Assembly (NCBI GenBank): GCA_964351595.1
Contig: CAYGOT010000018.1
Location: forward strand, 1 to 64,000
Reading direction: 5' to 3'
DNA: 64,000 nt
Source: UBA6059 sp964351595
GTDB lineage: Bacteria > Bacteroidota > Bacteroidia > Cytophagales > Cyclobacteriaceae
Part shown: positions 1-9,313 of the stretch, piece by piece
Position numbering within the stretch: the stretch's first letter is position 1
Layout of the letters: every line of letters begins with the position of its first letter
Made by a program: the position numbers and the translations under genes
Notes under the pieces: model-generated
What the model saw: the letters and a program-made list of their open reading frames with translations, nothing else
Databases searched by the model: none
What the model was told of the DNA's origin: nothing

Positions 1-37
1 TGATATATATGATGTTATCCATATTGCTACTAATTAA

Positions 38-66
38 TGGGTTAATACTTGATGGCAGTCAACCCA
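38..66. other. Stem-loop beside zapA
   Basis: An inverted repeat TGGGTT...AACCCA (38-43 with 61-66) with a partly pairing interior lies just 3' of zapA. In many bacteria the 6S RNA gene sits next to zapA, so this could be the edge of an RNA gene running off the window. The visible 106 bases are too few to support that call. Confidence 0.25.
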
Positions 67-106
67 CGCACAGATAACTCAAGAAATAAATGCTGCTATT
101 AAAAAA

Positions 107-391
107 TTAAAGTGATTGGGAAACGAGTTGGTTAAGTCGTTGGATTTGCTCGTGAGCAAGTTCATCAGTAGTGGTTAGTTTTTCTTCCGTACGATATTTA
201 TCTACTACACTATCGAAAGCCAACATTGCTAATAAATCCTGTTTGTCATCAATACCAAACTGGTCTTGATAAGCCTTAATTTGTTCGTTTATTTTCTTGC
301 CCGCCTGGCGGATCATTTCCTCATCTTCTGCCTTAACCCTCATCGGGTATTCCCTATTCCCAATTCTTATTTTTATTGATAATTCAGCCAT
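107..391 (-). CDS. zapA: Cell division protein ZapA
   Basis: A 94-residue protein of the ZapA family, which binds FtsZ and bundles its protofilaments at the division ring in the cytoplasm. The N-terminal half reads as the ZapA globular domain (IKIRIGNREYPMRV, then EEMIRQAGKKINEQI), followed by an AMLAFDSV segment and a C-terminal helix suited to coiled-coil tetramerisation. The length is normal for the family. It is the last gene of a minus-strand run behind pheT and a small coiled-coil protein, 18 bases after the latter, so the three are probably cotranscribed. The start is an ATG. Confidence 0.88.
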   Translation of the reverse strand: MAELSIKIRIGNREYPMRVKAEDEEMIRQAGKKINEQIKAYQDQFGIDDKQDLLAMLAFDSVVDKYRTEEKLTTTDELAHEQIQRLNQLVSQSL

Positions 392-409
392 TGAGTCTTG
401 TTCTATCGA

Positions 410-706
410 TTACTGGCTCAACTGAGCTATACATTTATCAACTTCTTTTATATAATCATTTATTACTTGCTTTAGCTCTGCAGTGTTATTGTCTTTCACT
501 ACCATGCTATCTACAATACTACTAATTTTTAGATTATTCTGAAAGCTACCGATTTGCTCGCTTTTGTGCTGTAACTCAGACCTTAAGTCTTGGTTTTGCT
601 GCTTGAGTTGGACTACTTCCTCCTTTGTTTTCTTGTGTTCACTTATCAGTAAAAGCACTTTTCTCTCGAGTGACGAAAGCTCACCCCTTAGATCGGTATT
701 TGCCAT
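410..706 (-). CDS. Small coiled-coil protein between pheT and zapA
   Basis: A 98-residue protein with no recognisable catalytic motif. Residues about 8-60 are rich in Leu, Lys, Glu and Gln with heptad spacing (LERKVLLLISEHKKTKEEV, then VVQLKQQNQDLRSEL), a strong coiled-coil prediction by eye. A second helical segment ends the protein. It begins one base after the pheT stop and is followed by zapA. By position and architecture it may be a division-associated coiled-coil partner comparable to ZapB, but I see no sequence proof of that, so the function is left open. Confidence 0.75.
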   Translation of the reverse strand: MANTDLRGELSSLERKVLLLISEHKKTKEEVVQLKQQNQDLRSELQHKSEQIGSFQNNLKISSIVDSMVVKDNNTAELKQVINDYIKEVDKCIAQLSQ

Positions 707-707
707 A

Positions 708-3122
708 TTATTTACGAATATGTGCGTTTAAGTCGGACTCAAATTTCTTAATCAGCTGCTGCATGACCTTATCGATAGCTTTGTCTTGAAGTGTCTTGTT
801 TTGATCCTGGAGAATGAAACTCAAAGCGTAAGACTTCTTACCCTCTTCGATTTTTTCACCTTCATAAACACTGAAGACATTAATCTTCTTAAGTAACCTT
901 TTTTCAACCGTTAAAGCAACTTCCTGGATGTCTTTAAATGAAACTTTTTTGTCTATGACCAATGAGAGGTCTCTGCGGACCTCAGGATACTTGGAGACGG
1001 GCACATAGGTGGGCTGTTTGCCAGCTGATTTCATCAGCGCCTTCCAGTCCATGTCTGCAAAGAATACCGGGGTTTTAATAGTGGAACGCTTAGCAAGTTG
1101 TGGTGAAACTAGTCCAAGGCTGGCCAGATGTCTTCCATTGGTTGAGAGGGTTATTCCATACTTGAAAACTTCATCCTCCGTAGGCTGGCTGTTTAGGTTG
1201 GTGACGCCCAGTTTGGCCAAAATCGAAATGACCGATTCTTTTAAGTCATGAAAGTCAACTTCTTCTGAGGTTACGTTCCAATGCTCCTCATGAGTTTTGC
1301 CCGTAAGAAAGAGCACCAGATGTTCTTTCTCTTTGTATTTACCATCAGCCATAGTGTAGCTTTTTCCGAGCTCAAAGAATTTGAGGTTGGGCTGTCTATG
1401 GCTGATATTGTAGCGTAAGGATTCCAGTCCTGTGAAGAGCAGTGTAGGCCTCAGGATACCAAGTTCTTCACTCAGCTTGTTGAGTACTTCTATATTTTGA
1501 GCCGCTGGCCAGTGTGAAGTACCAGCTGTGAGTTCCGGGTTTGAAAGCGAGTTGGTAAAGATTTCAGAATAACCTCTGCTTACCAGCAAATTGGCCACTC
1601 TGCTCATGGTAGATGTCTTATCCTTATCAGGGAATTCCGATAGGTAGGTGCTCCCCAGTTGAGATGACAACTCGATATTGTCGTATCCGTGAATTCTTAG
1701 AATTTCTTCGATAATGTCCGCCTCTCTTGTCACATCGACGCGATAGGGTGGAACGACAGCCTTGAAGCCGAGCTCAGTTGCTGACTCTATTTGGATATCG
1801 AGTAGTTTTAGCGTCTTTATGATAAAGTCTCGGTCAAGTGTCTTACCAATCAGGCGATCAATGTTTTTGTACTTGACCGATACCTCAAAGTCAGCGACAG
1901 GAACGGGATAGATGTCGGTGAGGCTCGATGTGATCTCGCCACCGCAGATTTCAGTGATCAGTTTGGCTGCAACTTTGAGTGCATAGACGGTATTATTGGG
2001 ATCTGTACCTCGCTCAAATCGAAAACTTGCATCGGTTTTAAGCTGGTGTTTTTGAGCTGTCTTGCGTATGTAGTCGGGTGCGAAACACGCACTCTCCAGG
2101 AAAATGCTGGTCGTGCTCTCCTTGACGCCTGATTTAATGCCCCCAAAGACTCCCGCGATACACATACCTTCCAGATTTGCGTTGCAAATCATCAAGTCCG
2201 TGGCGGCCAGCTTCCTTTCTTTTTCGTCGAGGGTGGTGAAATCTGTACCTTCGGGAAGTGTGTCCACAACGATCTTATCCCCTGTGATCTCGTCAGCGTC
2301 AAAGGCGTGCAGTGGCTGCCCCAGTCCATGGAGTACATAGTTAGTGATATCCACTATGTTGTTGATTGGCGAAAGTCCAATGGCCTTTAGTCTATTTTGG
2401 AGCCAGTCAGGAGAGTCTGTGACCTTAAGCCCTGAAATAGTCAATCCTGAATATCTCGGACATGCGGTCGTGTTTCTTACCTCTACCGCAATCTCTCTGG
2501 TCTTGACATCCGATGGAAGATCACTTTCCGGTAGGGTGATAGGTCGATCCAAAAGTGCGCGAAGATCCCGCGCCACTCCAAAATGAGAGGCTGCATCAGC
2601 CCGATTGGGAGTCAGACCAATTTCAATTACTTCATCTATCGATGGTTTGAAATATTCTCTTGCTGGAGTGCCATTTGGGAGGTTTGTACCCAGCACCATG
2701 ATGCCGTCATGAGAAGCGCCAAGGCCAATCTCATCCTCAGCGCAAATCATACCTTCGGATACTTCGCCTCTGATTTTGGCTTTCTTGATTTTGAAAGGCT
2801 CTCCACCAGAAGGATAGAGCGTTGACCCGACGGTTGCTACTACTACCTTTTGGCCAGCAGCTACATTGGGCGCACCACACACGATGGGCGAGGTAATATT
2901 ATCGCCAATATCTACAGTGGTAACCGATAATTTGTCAGCATTGGGATGTTTGTCGCACGTCAGCACCTCGCCAACAACGAGACCCTCCAGTCCACCTTCA
3001 ATTTCTTCGTAGGTCTCGACTCCCTCTACTTCCAAGCCGGTTCCAGTCAGCCACTGACTGATTTGCTCCGTCGATTCCGGTAGGTCAATAAATTCTTTAA
3101 GCCAGGTAAGAGAGATTTTCAT
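708..3122 (-). CDS. pheT: Phenylalanyl-tRNA synthetase beta subunit
   Basis: An 804-residue beta subunit of the alpha2beta2 enzyme that charges tRNA-Phe. Domains in order: an N-terminal segment (MKISLTWLKEFIDLP); an EMAP/Myf-type tRNA-binding domain at about 40-155 (LTCDKHPNADKLSVTTVDIG); a B3/B4 editing domain (about 210-400, containing LGQPLHAFDADEI and ASFRFERGTDP); a B5 domain; the catalytic-like core; and a C-terminal ferredoxin-fold anticodon-binding domain (SKYPEVRRDLSLVIDKKVSF). The length is typical. pheS is not in the window. DUF1684 and radC genes precede it on the same strand after an 87-base gap. Confidence 0.97.
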   Translation of the reverse strand: MKISLTWLKEFIDLPESTEQISQWLTGTGLEVEGVETYEEIEGGLEGLVVGEVLTCDKHPNADKLSVTTVDIGDNITSPIVCGAPNVAAGQKVVVATVGSTLYPSGGEPFKIKKAKIRGEVSEGMICAEDEIGLGASHDGIMVLGTNLPNGTPAREYFKPSIDEVIEIGLTPNRADAASHFGVARDLRALLDRPITLPESDLPSDVKTREIAVEVRNTTACPRYSGLTISGLKVTDSPDWLQNRLKAIGLSPINNIVDITNYVLHGLGQPLHAFDADEITGDKIVVDTLPEGTDFTTLDEKERKLAATDLMICNANLEGMCIAGVFGGIKSGVKESTTSIFLESACFAPDYIRKTAQKHQLKTDASFRFERGTDPNNTVYALKVAAKLITEICGGEITSSLTDIYPVPVADFEVSVKYKNIDRLIGKTLDRDFIIKTLKLLDIQIESATELGFKAVVPPYRVDVTREADIIEEILRIHGYDNIELSSQLGSTYLSEFPDKDKTSTMSRVANLLVSRGYSEIFTNSLSNPELTAGTSHWPAAQNIEVLNKLSEELGILRPTLLFTGLESLRYNISHRQPNLKFFELGKSYTMADGKYKEKEHLVLFLTGKTHEEHWNVTSEEVDFHDLKESVISILAKLGVTNLNSQPTEDEVFKYGITLSTNGRHLASLGLVSPQLAKRSTIKTPVFFADMDWKALMKSAGKQPTYVPVSKYPEVRRDLSLVIDKKVSFKDIQEVALTVEKRLLKKINVFSVYEGEKIEEGKKSYALSFILQDQNKTLQDKAIDKVMQQLIKKFESDLNAHIRK

Positions 3123-3209
3123 CTTGCTATGAGGGGTTGAAAAATTGAGGCGTAAAATTAATGAAATGAGGATGCCGTGGCGAATGAAATCGAACTAATT
3201 GGATAGGGA

Positions 3210-3818
3210 TTAGTCCGTGTGATAGTTTTTCTCACCAGCCCGGATTGCAATGGGAAGGATGTTCTCGCTAGGGGGCAAAGGACAACTAAATTTGGGGTCG
3301 TATTCACAATACGGATTGTAGGCCTTATTGAAGTCCAACTCGATTTGGCGCGCATTTTTCAACTCAAGATCCAGGTAGCGGCCCCCTCCGTAAGTCTCTT
3401 CTGCGGAGGTGTCATCAGCAAAGGCTGTGAATATGATCGAGGCACTGCCCATTCCTGCTTTTTTTAGAATAAGCATCTTCAGCCGCTGACCTTTGAGGTC
3501 AAAGACTGCATAGGCGAACTTGAGGTAGCGCTCCACTTTACCGTCGCTCGTCGGAATGTTCATATATGCCTTTGTTTCTATCTTTTCGACCTTGGCCATC
3601 ACCTTATAGTCAAGATCTGGCTCGAAGTAGTTGAGTCCCTTGAAGGGCTTTCCCTTAAAAGGGGAGGTGTCTGAATTTCTTAGAAACTCATCCTTTTCCA
3701 CTCGCTCCTTCAATATTCTTTGCCGATAGGCTTCAGGATCTTCGCCGGACGTCAACAGTGAAATGGCAATAATGAGAATGATCCCAGCGCCTAAGATCCA
3801 GATAAAACTCTTTTTCAT
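3210..3818 (-). CDS. DUF1684 family membrane-anchored protein
   Basis: A 202-residue protein with an N-terminal hydrophobic segment (about residues 5-23), either a signal anchor or an uncleaved signal peptide. The remainder matches the DUF1684 pattern: FLRNSDTSPF and KGLNYFEPD early, then TSDGKVERYLKFAYAVFDL, a GGGRYLDLEL segment, and the characteristic end FNKAYNPYCEYDPKFSCPLP followed by ENILPIAIRAGEK. The family's biochemical role is unknown, and the conserved NPYCxYxxxxxCPxPP suggests a metal site or disulfide. It starts one base after the radC stop, so the two are probably cotranscribed. Confidence 0.85.
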   Translation of the reverse strand: MKKSFIWILGAGIILIIAISLLTSGEDPEAYRQRILKERVEKDEFLRNSDTSPFKGKPFKGLNYFEPDLDYKVMAKVEKIETKAYMNIPTSDGKVERYLKFAYAVFDLKGQRLKMLILKKAGMGSASIIFTAFADDTSAEETYGGGRYLDLELKNARQIELDFNKAYNPYCEYDPKFSCPLPPSENILPIAIRAGEKNYHTD

Positions 3819-3819
3819 A

Positions 3820-4512
3820 TTAAATCATCGATTCGTCCGCAAAGCTAAAAAAGCTATGGTCAGTAAAGATAAGATGATCAATGATTGGAATATCCAAAGT
3901 GCGACCCGCTTCAGCTAGTTTTTTAGTGAGCTGAATGTCCTGTTGACTTGGCTTGAGCTGGCCTGAAGGATGGTTGTGAACTAATATTACCGAGCTGGCC
4001 AGATGAGCAAGAGCTGCTTTGAATATGATTCTGCTATCTACGTAGGTTCCCGCTACACCGCCGCTACTGATTGATTCTGTGCGTATTACCTGATTGGCTC
4101 TATCAAGCAGTATGATCCAAAACTCCTCATGATCAAGATCAAGTAGAAATGGTCTCATGTGCTGGTAGGCTCCTTCTGAAGTGGATATTTTAACTTTTAT
4201 GGGCTTCTCCAGTAAACCTCTTCTTCTCCCCAGCTCAAGTGCACTTACGATAGTAATGGCCTTTGCTTCTCCAATACCCTTGAACTTCTGTAGGTCTTTT
4301 ACTTGCAATCGGGCTAGTTCATGCAGGCTGTTGCCAACTTCCGAAAGGATTAGCTTGGACAGATCCACTGCACTCATAGTAGTCGTACCTGACCCAATGA
4401 GAATGGCAATCAACTCAGCGTCCGATAATGCTGATTTACCTTTCAAGAGCAGTTTTTCTCTTGGCTTATCTTCTTCCGCCCATTGTTTTATGGTAAAGTT
4501 GGGTGCTTTCAT
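3820..4512 (-). CDS. radC: RadC/JAB-domain protein
   Basis: A 230-residue protein of the RadC family. The N-terminal part (to about residue 100) has the helix-hairpin-helix region (DLQKFKGIGEAKAITIVSAL). The C-terminal JAB/MPN domain shows the metal-binding motif HNHPSGQLKPSQQD with a nearby GGVAGTYVDSR. The family was linked to DNA repair, but that role is disputed and the JAB domain suggests a metallo-hydrolase. Length and motifs are normal. It starts with ATG and is the first gene after the rpsT terminator. Confidence 0.93.
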   Translation of the reverse strand: MKAPNFTIKQWAEEDKPREKLLLKGKSALSDAELIAILIGSGTTTMSAVDLSKLILSEVGNSLHELARLQVKDLQKFKGIGEAKAITIVSALELGRRRGLLEKPIKVKISTSEGAYQHMRPFLLDLDHEEFWIILLDRANQVIRTESISSGGVAGTYVDSRIIFKAALAHLASSVILVHNHPSGQLKPSQQDIQLTKKLAEAGRTLDIPIIDHLIFTDHSFFSFADESMI

Positions 4513-4574
4513 GATCCATCCTTTCTGTCCAAAGTAGAAGATAAAGATGAGCCAGCGGTATTCCCAGCCTCTAA

Positions 4575-4609
4575 AAGCAAAAAAGCCCGTTCCATTGTGG
4601 AACGGGCTT
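4575..4609 (-). terminator. Rho-independent terminator of rpsT
   Basis: A 12-base-pair GC-rich stem (4583-4594 with 4598-4609, loop of 3) is followed on the minus strand by a T-rich tract (positions below 4585). It lies 24 bases past the rpsT stop and separates it from radC. Confidence 0.9.
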
Positions 4610-4632
4610 CAAATATTCTTTGTCGAGTCTAA

Positions 4633-4884
4633 TTAAAGCGCTTTGACGTGCTTAAATAATTTTGACTTCTGGTTTGCCGCTTTGTTCTTATGAATGATAT
4701 TCTTTTTTGCAAGTTTATCAATCATGCCAGCTACAGTCTTATATAGTTCTTCAGCCTCCGCCTTATCACTCGTCTCTTTTAGACGCTTGATGAACGTACG
4801 CGTAGTTTTGTGCTGATACCTATTTCTCAAGCGTTTTGTCTCGCTCGACCTGATTCTTTTTAGCGCTGATTTATGATTTGCCAT
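4633..4884 (-). CDS. rpsT: 30S ribosomal protein S20
   Basis: An 83-residue basic protein that binds 16S rRNA in the small subunit. It reads MANHKSALKRIRSSETKRLR at the start, as in the S20 family, with a lysine-rich C-terminus (KNIIHKNKAANQKSKLFKHV). It stands alone as a transcription unit: a clear Bacteroidota-type promoter lies about 35-65 bases upstream and a strong terminator just downstream. S20 is usually monocistronic, which fits. Confidence 0.97.
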   Translation of the reverse strand: MANHKSALKRIRSSETKRLRNRYQHKTTRTFIKRLKETSDKAEAEELYKTVAGMIDKLAKKNIIHKNKAANQKSKLFKHVKAL

Positions 4885-4919
4885 TTTCGCTTTTGCTTCT
4901 ACTTAGAAAATTGAGAACG

Positions 4920-4950
4920 CAAACTTAGAGCTTCTGTTGATAATTACAAA
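4920..4950 (-). promoter_or_regulatory. Bacteroidota-type promoter of rpsT
   Basis: On the minus strand TTTG (plus 4947-4950) is separated by 19 bases from TAAGTTTG (plus 4920-4927). This matches the TTTG / TAnnTTTG consensus of the Bacteroidota primary sigma factor exactly, and lies just upstream of rpsT. Confidence 0.65.
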
Positions 4951-5048
4951 CATGCGCTCTGAATTATTATGTTCATTTTCACATTTCATTTAAAGTTTAC
5001 CTACCGGAAAACGATTAGTCTTCGGCTTTTACGATATTGGAGCCTGGA

Positions 5049-6038
5049 ATGCGAAGAAGACTAAAAATATTGTGTTTACTGCTCTTACCGCTATTAATCT
5101 GTGGTAGTTCAACTATAAGATGGGGTTTTTTTGGGCATCAACGTATCAATCGGATTGCAGTGTTCACTCTACCCATAGAGATGCTGCCTTTTTATAAGAC
5201 CAATATCCAATACATCACCGAAAATGCCGTAAATCCCGATAGACGAAGATATGCAGTAGCGAACGAAGCACCGCGGCACTTCATAGACCTTGATGTCTAT
5301 GGAGACAGTGCGCTCTATAAAGTTCCGAGGTATTGGAATGATGCAGTGGAGCTATATACTGAAGATACTCTTCAAGCTTACGGCATAGTACCATGGCATA
5401 TCAACTCAGTCAAAAACTGGTTGACGTCTGCATTTGTCAATCGAGACGTGGATGCGATATTAAGACTCTCGGCAGACCTGGGCCACTACATAGCTGACGC
5501 GAATGTACCTCTTCATACTACTGAGAACTACAACGGGCAACTGAGCGGTCAATATGGAATCCACGGATTTTGGGAGTCCAGATTGCCTGAGCTGTTCTTT
5601 GATGAATATGACCTGTTCACTGGCAAGGCTGAGTACGTTGATAATGTCCAGTTGAAGGCCTGGGAGGCAGTAACCAATGCTCATCTGGCACTAGATTCGG
5701 TGCTCACTTTTGAGAAAAAATTATCCGCTCAGAGGACAGAGGATAAGAAGTACAGTTTCGAGGAAAGGGGTACGACCATTCAACAAGTGTATTCGAGGGA
5801 GTACTCTCGTGCTTATCATACCATGCTTGATGGCATGGTTGAGCGGCGGATGAAAGCCTCGATCAAGATGATAGGAGACTTCTGGTATACAGCATGGGTT
5901 GATGGCGGCCAACCTGACCTCAGTCAACTCATGACTAAAGGACTGACAGAAGAAGAAAAAGCTCAGCTAGAGAAGGAAATTGAAGAATGGAAAATCAGAA
6001 AGTACAAAAGTAGGGAGCACGAGTCTGGCTCCCGTTGA
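5049..6038 (+). CDS. Exported zinc-dependent phospholipase C/S1-P1-like protein
   Basis: About 329 residues. I choose the ATG at 5049 over the in-frame TTG at 5037, because it gives a compact signal peptide (MRRRLKILCLLLLPLLICG). The mature start WGFFGHQRINRIAV is typical of the zinc-dependent phospholipase C / S1-P1 nuclease fold, where the N-terminal Trp helps bind zinc. Further probable ligands are PRHFIDLD, LGHYIADANVPLH and the His near IHGFWE. The acidic, lysine-rich C-terminus (KAQLEKEIEEWKIRKYK) is helical. The substrate (phospholipid or nucleic acid) cannot be told from sequence. The gene converges on ettA with 2 bases between stops. Confidence 0.8.
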   Translation: MRRRLKILCLLLLPLLICGSSTIRWGFFGHQRINRIAVFTLPIEMLPFYKTNIQYITENAVNPDRRRYAVANEAPRHFIDLDVYGDSALYKVPRYWNDAVELYTEDTLQAYGIVPWHINSVKNWLTSAFVNRDVDAILRLSADLGHYIADANVPLHTTENYNGQLSGQYGIHGFWESRLPELFFDEYDLFTGKAEYVDNVQLKAWEAVTNAHLALDSVLTFEKKLSAQRTEDKKYSFEERGTTIQQVYSREYSRAYHTMLDGMVERRMKASIKMIGDFWYTAWVDGGQPDLSQLMTKGLTEEEKAQLEKEIEEWKIRKYKSREHESGSR

Positions 6039-6040
6039 TC

Positions 6041-7720
6041 TTATTGCAGCTTTTTGTATCTAATCCTTGTTGGAGCACTATCCCCAAGTCGCTTCTTTTT
6101 ATTCTCCTCATAGTCTGTATAGTTACCTTCGAACCAAACGACCTTGGAATCACCTTCAAAGGCGAGAATATGAGTACATATTCTGTCCAGGAACCATCTA
6201 TCGTGAGATATTATCACAGCACAGCCGCCAAAGTTCTCTAAGGCTTCTTCCAACGCACGTAGCGTGTTGACGTCAAGGTCGTTTGTGGGCTCATCGAGCA
6301 AGAGTAGGTTGGCTCCTTGCTTCAAGGTTACCGCCAGATGAACCCTGTTGCGCTCACCGCCCGAGAGTAACCCAACCTTCTTCTCCTGATCAGCGCCTTG
6401 AAAGTTGAACTTCCCGACATAGGCCCTTGAATTCATTTGTCTTCCACCGAGATCGATAAGTTCATTACCTTCAGATATGGTCTCCCACACTGTTTTTTCC
6501 GGTAGGAGGTTGTCATGCTCCTGATCCACATAGGCGGTCTCTACCGTAGACCCTACCTGGAATGATCCGGCATCTGGCGATTCCTTACCGGTGATTAGCT
6601 TGAAAAGAGTGGTCTTACCAGCTCCGTTGGGTCCGATGACTCCTACAATACCGCCTTGAGGTAGGGCAAAGTCGAGGTTCTCAAAGAGGAGCTTGTCGCC
6701 GAAGGCCTTGGAGACACCATGCGCTTCAATCACCTGAGCACCAAGCCTGGGTCCGGGTGGGATATAGAGCTCGAGCTTATTCTCCTTTTCTCTGGATTCT
6801 TCGCTCACGAGCTTATCGTAGGCGCTAAGTCTGGCTTTTGCTTTGGCCTGGCGACCTTTGGGTGTCATCCTTATCCAGTCAAGCTCTCGTTGTAAGGTTT
6901 TCTGTCTTTTTGATTCTTGTTTTTCTTCTCCCGCCAGTCGCTTTTGTTTTTGGTCTAGCCATGAAGAGTAGTTGCCTTTCCAAGGGATTCCCTCGCCACG
7001 GTCGAGCTCTAGTATCCATCCCGCGACATTATCTAAGAAGTAGCGGTCGTGTGTGACGGCAATCACAGTGCCTGGGTACTGCTGCAGGTGCGCCTCCAGC
7101 CAATGTACTGACTCGGCATCAAGGTGGTTGGTAGGCTCATCAAGTAGAAGCACATCTGGCTCTTGAAGTAATAGCCGACATAGCGCCACCCTTCGTTTCT
7201 CACCACCTGAGAGAACTTTAATGCTAGCATCCCCGGGAGGAGTGCGTAGAGCGTCCATTGCGCGCTCCAGCTTACTGTCGAGCTCCCAGGCATTGAGCTG
7301 ATCCAGCTTCTCCTGCACCTCTCCCTGCTTCTCTATGAGCTTTTCCATAGCATCCGGGTTCTCCAGTATTTCGGGCTCTGCAAACTTCAGATTGATCTCT
7401 TCGAATTCCTGGAGCAGGTTAACAACCTCTGCCACACCTTCTTTGACCACCTCTAGCACCGTTTTATCGGGATCGAGTTGAGGTTCCTGCTCGAGGAGGC
7501 CCACACTGTAGCCCGGAGAAAAGACCACCTCACCCTGATATTCTTTATCGATACCGGCGATGATCCTCAATAGAGAAGACTTTCCAGAGCCATTAAGTCC
7601 TAGCACGCCAATCTTGGCACCATAGAAAAAGGATAGATAGATTTTATTTAGTACTTGTTTCTTGGGTGGATATACTTTGCCCACACCGGACATGCTGAAA
7701 ATGATCTTTTCGTCGCTCAT
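6041..7720 (-). CDS. ettA: Energy-dependent translational throttle protein EttA (ABC-F)
   Basis: A 559-residue soluble ABC-F ATPase. It carries two nucleotide-binding domains: Walker A GLNGSGKSSLLRIIAG with signature LSGGEKRRVALCR and DEPTNHLD; then GPNGAGKTTLFKLITG with LSGGERNRVHLAV and DEPTNDLD. There are no membrane segments. The arm and linker regions and the length match EttA, which binds the ribosomal E site and gates entry into elongation according to ADP/ATP ratio. It is monocistronic, with TAAGTTTG on the minus strand (plus 7830-7837) as a possible -7 element about 110 bases upstream. Confidence 0.93.
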   Translation of the reverse strand: MSDEKIIFSMSGVGKVYPPKKQVLNKIYLSFFYGAKIGVLGLNGSGKSSLLRIIAGIDKEYQGEVVFSPGYSVGLLEQEPQLDPDKTVLEVVKEGVAEVVNLLQEFEEINLKFAEPEILENPDAMEKLIEKQGEVQEKLDQLNAWELDSKLERAMDALRTPPGDASIKVLSGGEKRRVALCRLLLQEPDVLLLDEPTNHLDAESVHWLEAHLQQYPGTVIAVTHDRYFLDNVAGWILELDRGEGIPWKGNYSSWLDQKQKRLAGEEKQESKRQKTLQRELDWIRMTPKGRQAKAKARLSAYDKLVSEESREKENKLELYIPPGPRLGAQVIEAHGVSKAFGDKLLFENLDFALPQGGIVGVIGPNGAGKTTLFKLITGKESPDAGSFQVGSTVETAYVDQEHDNLLPEKTVWETISEGNELIDLGGRQMNSRAYVGKFNFQGADQEKKVGLLSGGERNRVHLAVTLKQGANLLLLDEPTNDLDVNTLRALEEALENFGGCAVIISHDRWFLDRICTHILAFEGDSKVVWFEGNYTDYEENKKKRLGDSAPTRIRYKKLQ

Positions 7721-7914
7721 AGAATCTTGGTGATTAGGCTAGTAAAGATGCATAATTATGAAAATAATATAGGCGGAAGTACGTATGATGTAGAGAGCTT
7801 GGACAAACTTAGGTGATTGTATTGGAGTACTATGTTTATCAGGACAATGCCTGAGTATTTAATCATCAAATTTGTTTATTTGTACTAAGACTGATAATTG
7901 AAACCACTACTGTT

Positions 7915-9156
7915 TTGGCCAAAAAAGAAATCCCGTTCGGATATATTGAAGATGATAAAATTCATCTTAATGCTTACCTGGATTTCCCGGATAGAGTAGT
8001 TGGTGAGGTCAAGGAGGGTGATGAGGATGCCTCAGTTCAATACTTCATCAACAGGTTTGAACAGTTTCAGGAGAAGGTAAGTGAGCTAGAGCGACTCATT
8101 GAAGAGTCTGTCAATAAGGGCTCATTCTTAATGAAGCTTAAGCACATGCTTGACTCGGTTGGACAGCATGATGGTTTGGGTGACTATGTGCCCCTCATCA
8201 AGCGGATGAAGGAGGTAGAAGCCAGTCTCAATGAAATCATATCTCAAAACAGGCAGAGGAATACTGAGATTAAGAGAGCGCTGATGCTCGAACTCGAAGA
8301 AGCTTTGAATGTAGCTGATTGGAAAGCCTCCACTGAGTTAGTGCTCGACATTAAAGGTAGATGGGTAAAAACAGGAAATGCCCTTGAAGAATTTCAGGAA
8401 GGTTTCGAAGAACGTTTTGCGTATTTACTGAATGATTTTTTTGAGCGGAAAAAAGAGTTTTACGAGGAACGTCGAAAACTTATCGACATTAGGGTACAGA
8501 AGTATACTGATCTCATAGATCAAGCCTATCGGTCAAAGCCTGAGGAACTCTCTGCCATTCAAGAGGAATGGAGAGAGGTCGGAAAGATACCTGGGGCAAA
8601 GTTCAAGGAGTTGCAGATGAAATTTAACCGAGCCGTCAAGAAGGCCGGTTACTCAAGAGCTGAGCGCCCCTATGCGTCACCCGAAGAGCAACAGGAGAAC
8701 TACGAACAGAAGCAGGCGATCATAGAACAGTTGAAGGAGTACCATCTGAACGTGACTGATGATACCGCTGATGAGGTAAAGCAGCTTAAATCAAAGTGGC
8801 GTCAAATTGGTAACGTGCCAAGGGAGGTATACCGACCACAACAGGAGGAGTTTAGCACCCTGAGTGACATGCTACTTGAGTTGAGCTTCGTGCAACGGCT
8901 AGCTGCAAATCGGGATGATGGATATGAACAGAAGAACTCAAGGGAGCAGGTGAGGGTGCAGATGAAGTTGTTAAGAGATCTTTTGAGTAGAGATGAGCGA
9001 GAACTACAGACCTATTATGATAATGCAAGTAATTTTCAATCTCAGCGAGGCAACTTTGGCAAGATGGTAGATCAGAAACTGGTTCAGCAAAAACACAAGG
9101 TGCAGGTAAAAAAGAGCCTTTTGCGCAAACTGAAGCTATCTCTCGATACCATCTGA
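7915..9156 (+). CDS. DUF349 domain protein
   Basis: A 413-residue acidic and basic helical protein with repeated DUF349 units, each with a conserved Trp (WREVGKIPGAKFKELQMKFN, SKWRQIGNVPREVYRPQQEE, ADWKASTELVLDIKGRW). It is predicted cytoplasmic and strongly coiled-coil, with no catalytic motif. The family is abundant in Bacteroidota and poorly understood. The start used is TTG (AKKEIPFGYIEDDKIHL). The frame stays open upstream to 7855 without an ATG, so the exact N-terminus is uncertain. It is followed by a 157-base gap containing a stem-loop, then a DUF2795 gene. Confidence 0.82.
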   Translation: MAKKEIPFGYIEDDKIHLNAYLDFPDRVVGEVKEGDEDASVQYFINRFEQFQEKVSELERLIEESVNKGSFLMKLKHMLDSVGQHDGLGDYVPLIKRMKEVEASLNEIISQNRQRNTEIKRALMLELEEALNVADWKASTELVLDIKGRWVKTGNALEEFQEGFEERFAYLLNDFFERKKEFYEERRKLIDIRVQKYTDLIDQAYRSKPEELSAIQEEWREVGKIPGAKFKELQMKFNRAVKKAGYSRAERPYASPEEQQENYEQKQAIIEQLKEYHLNVTDDTADEVKQLKSKWRQIGNVPREVYRPQQEEFSTLSDMLLELSFVQRLAANRDDGYEQKNSREQVRVQMKLLRDLLSRDERELQTYYDNASNFQSQRGNFGKMVDQKLVQQKHKVQVKKSLLRKLKLSLDTI

Positions 9157-9211
9157 TTTTTTTGAAACATTTGAGTGTGATCTTCTGTATTACCTCATAC
9201 GCGACACTCTT

Positions 9212-9232
9212 GCTAACATATTGGGTGTTAGC
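9212..9232. other. Small stem-loop between DUF349 and DUF2795 genes
   Basis: GCTAACA (9212-9218) and TGTTAGC (9226-9232) form a 7-base-pair hairpin. No T tract follows on either strand, so it is not a typical terminator. Confidence 0.35.
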
Positions 9233-9313
9233 GAAATTAAGCTGGAATGGACTTTGAAATCATAATTTTAAATCTATTTTTGCGCAAAATTTAGAACGGC
9301 AAATAAGTAGAAT

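Noticed and set aside
1..106. A 6S RNA gene next to zapA.
   Set aside because: Gene order makes it plausible, but only a short stem-loop is visible and the remainder would be off-window.
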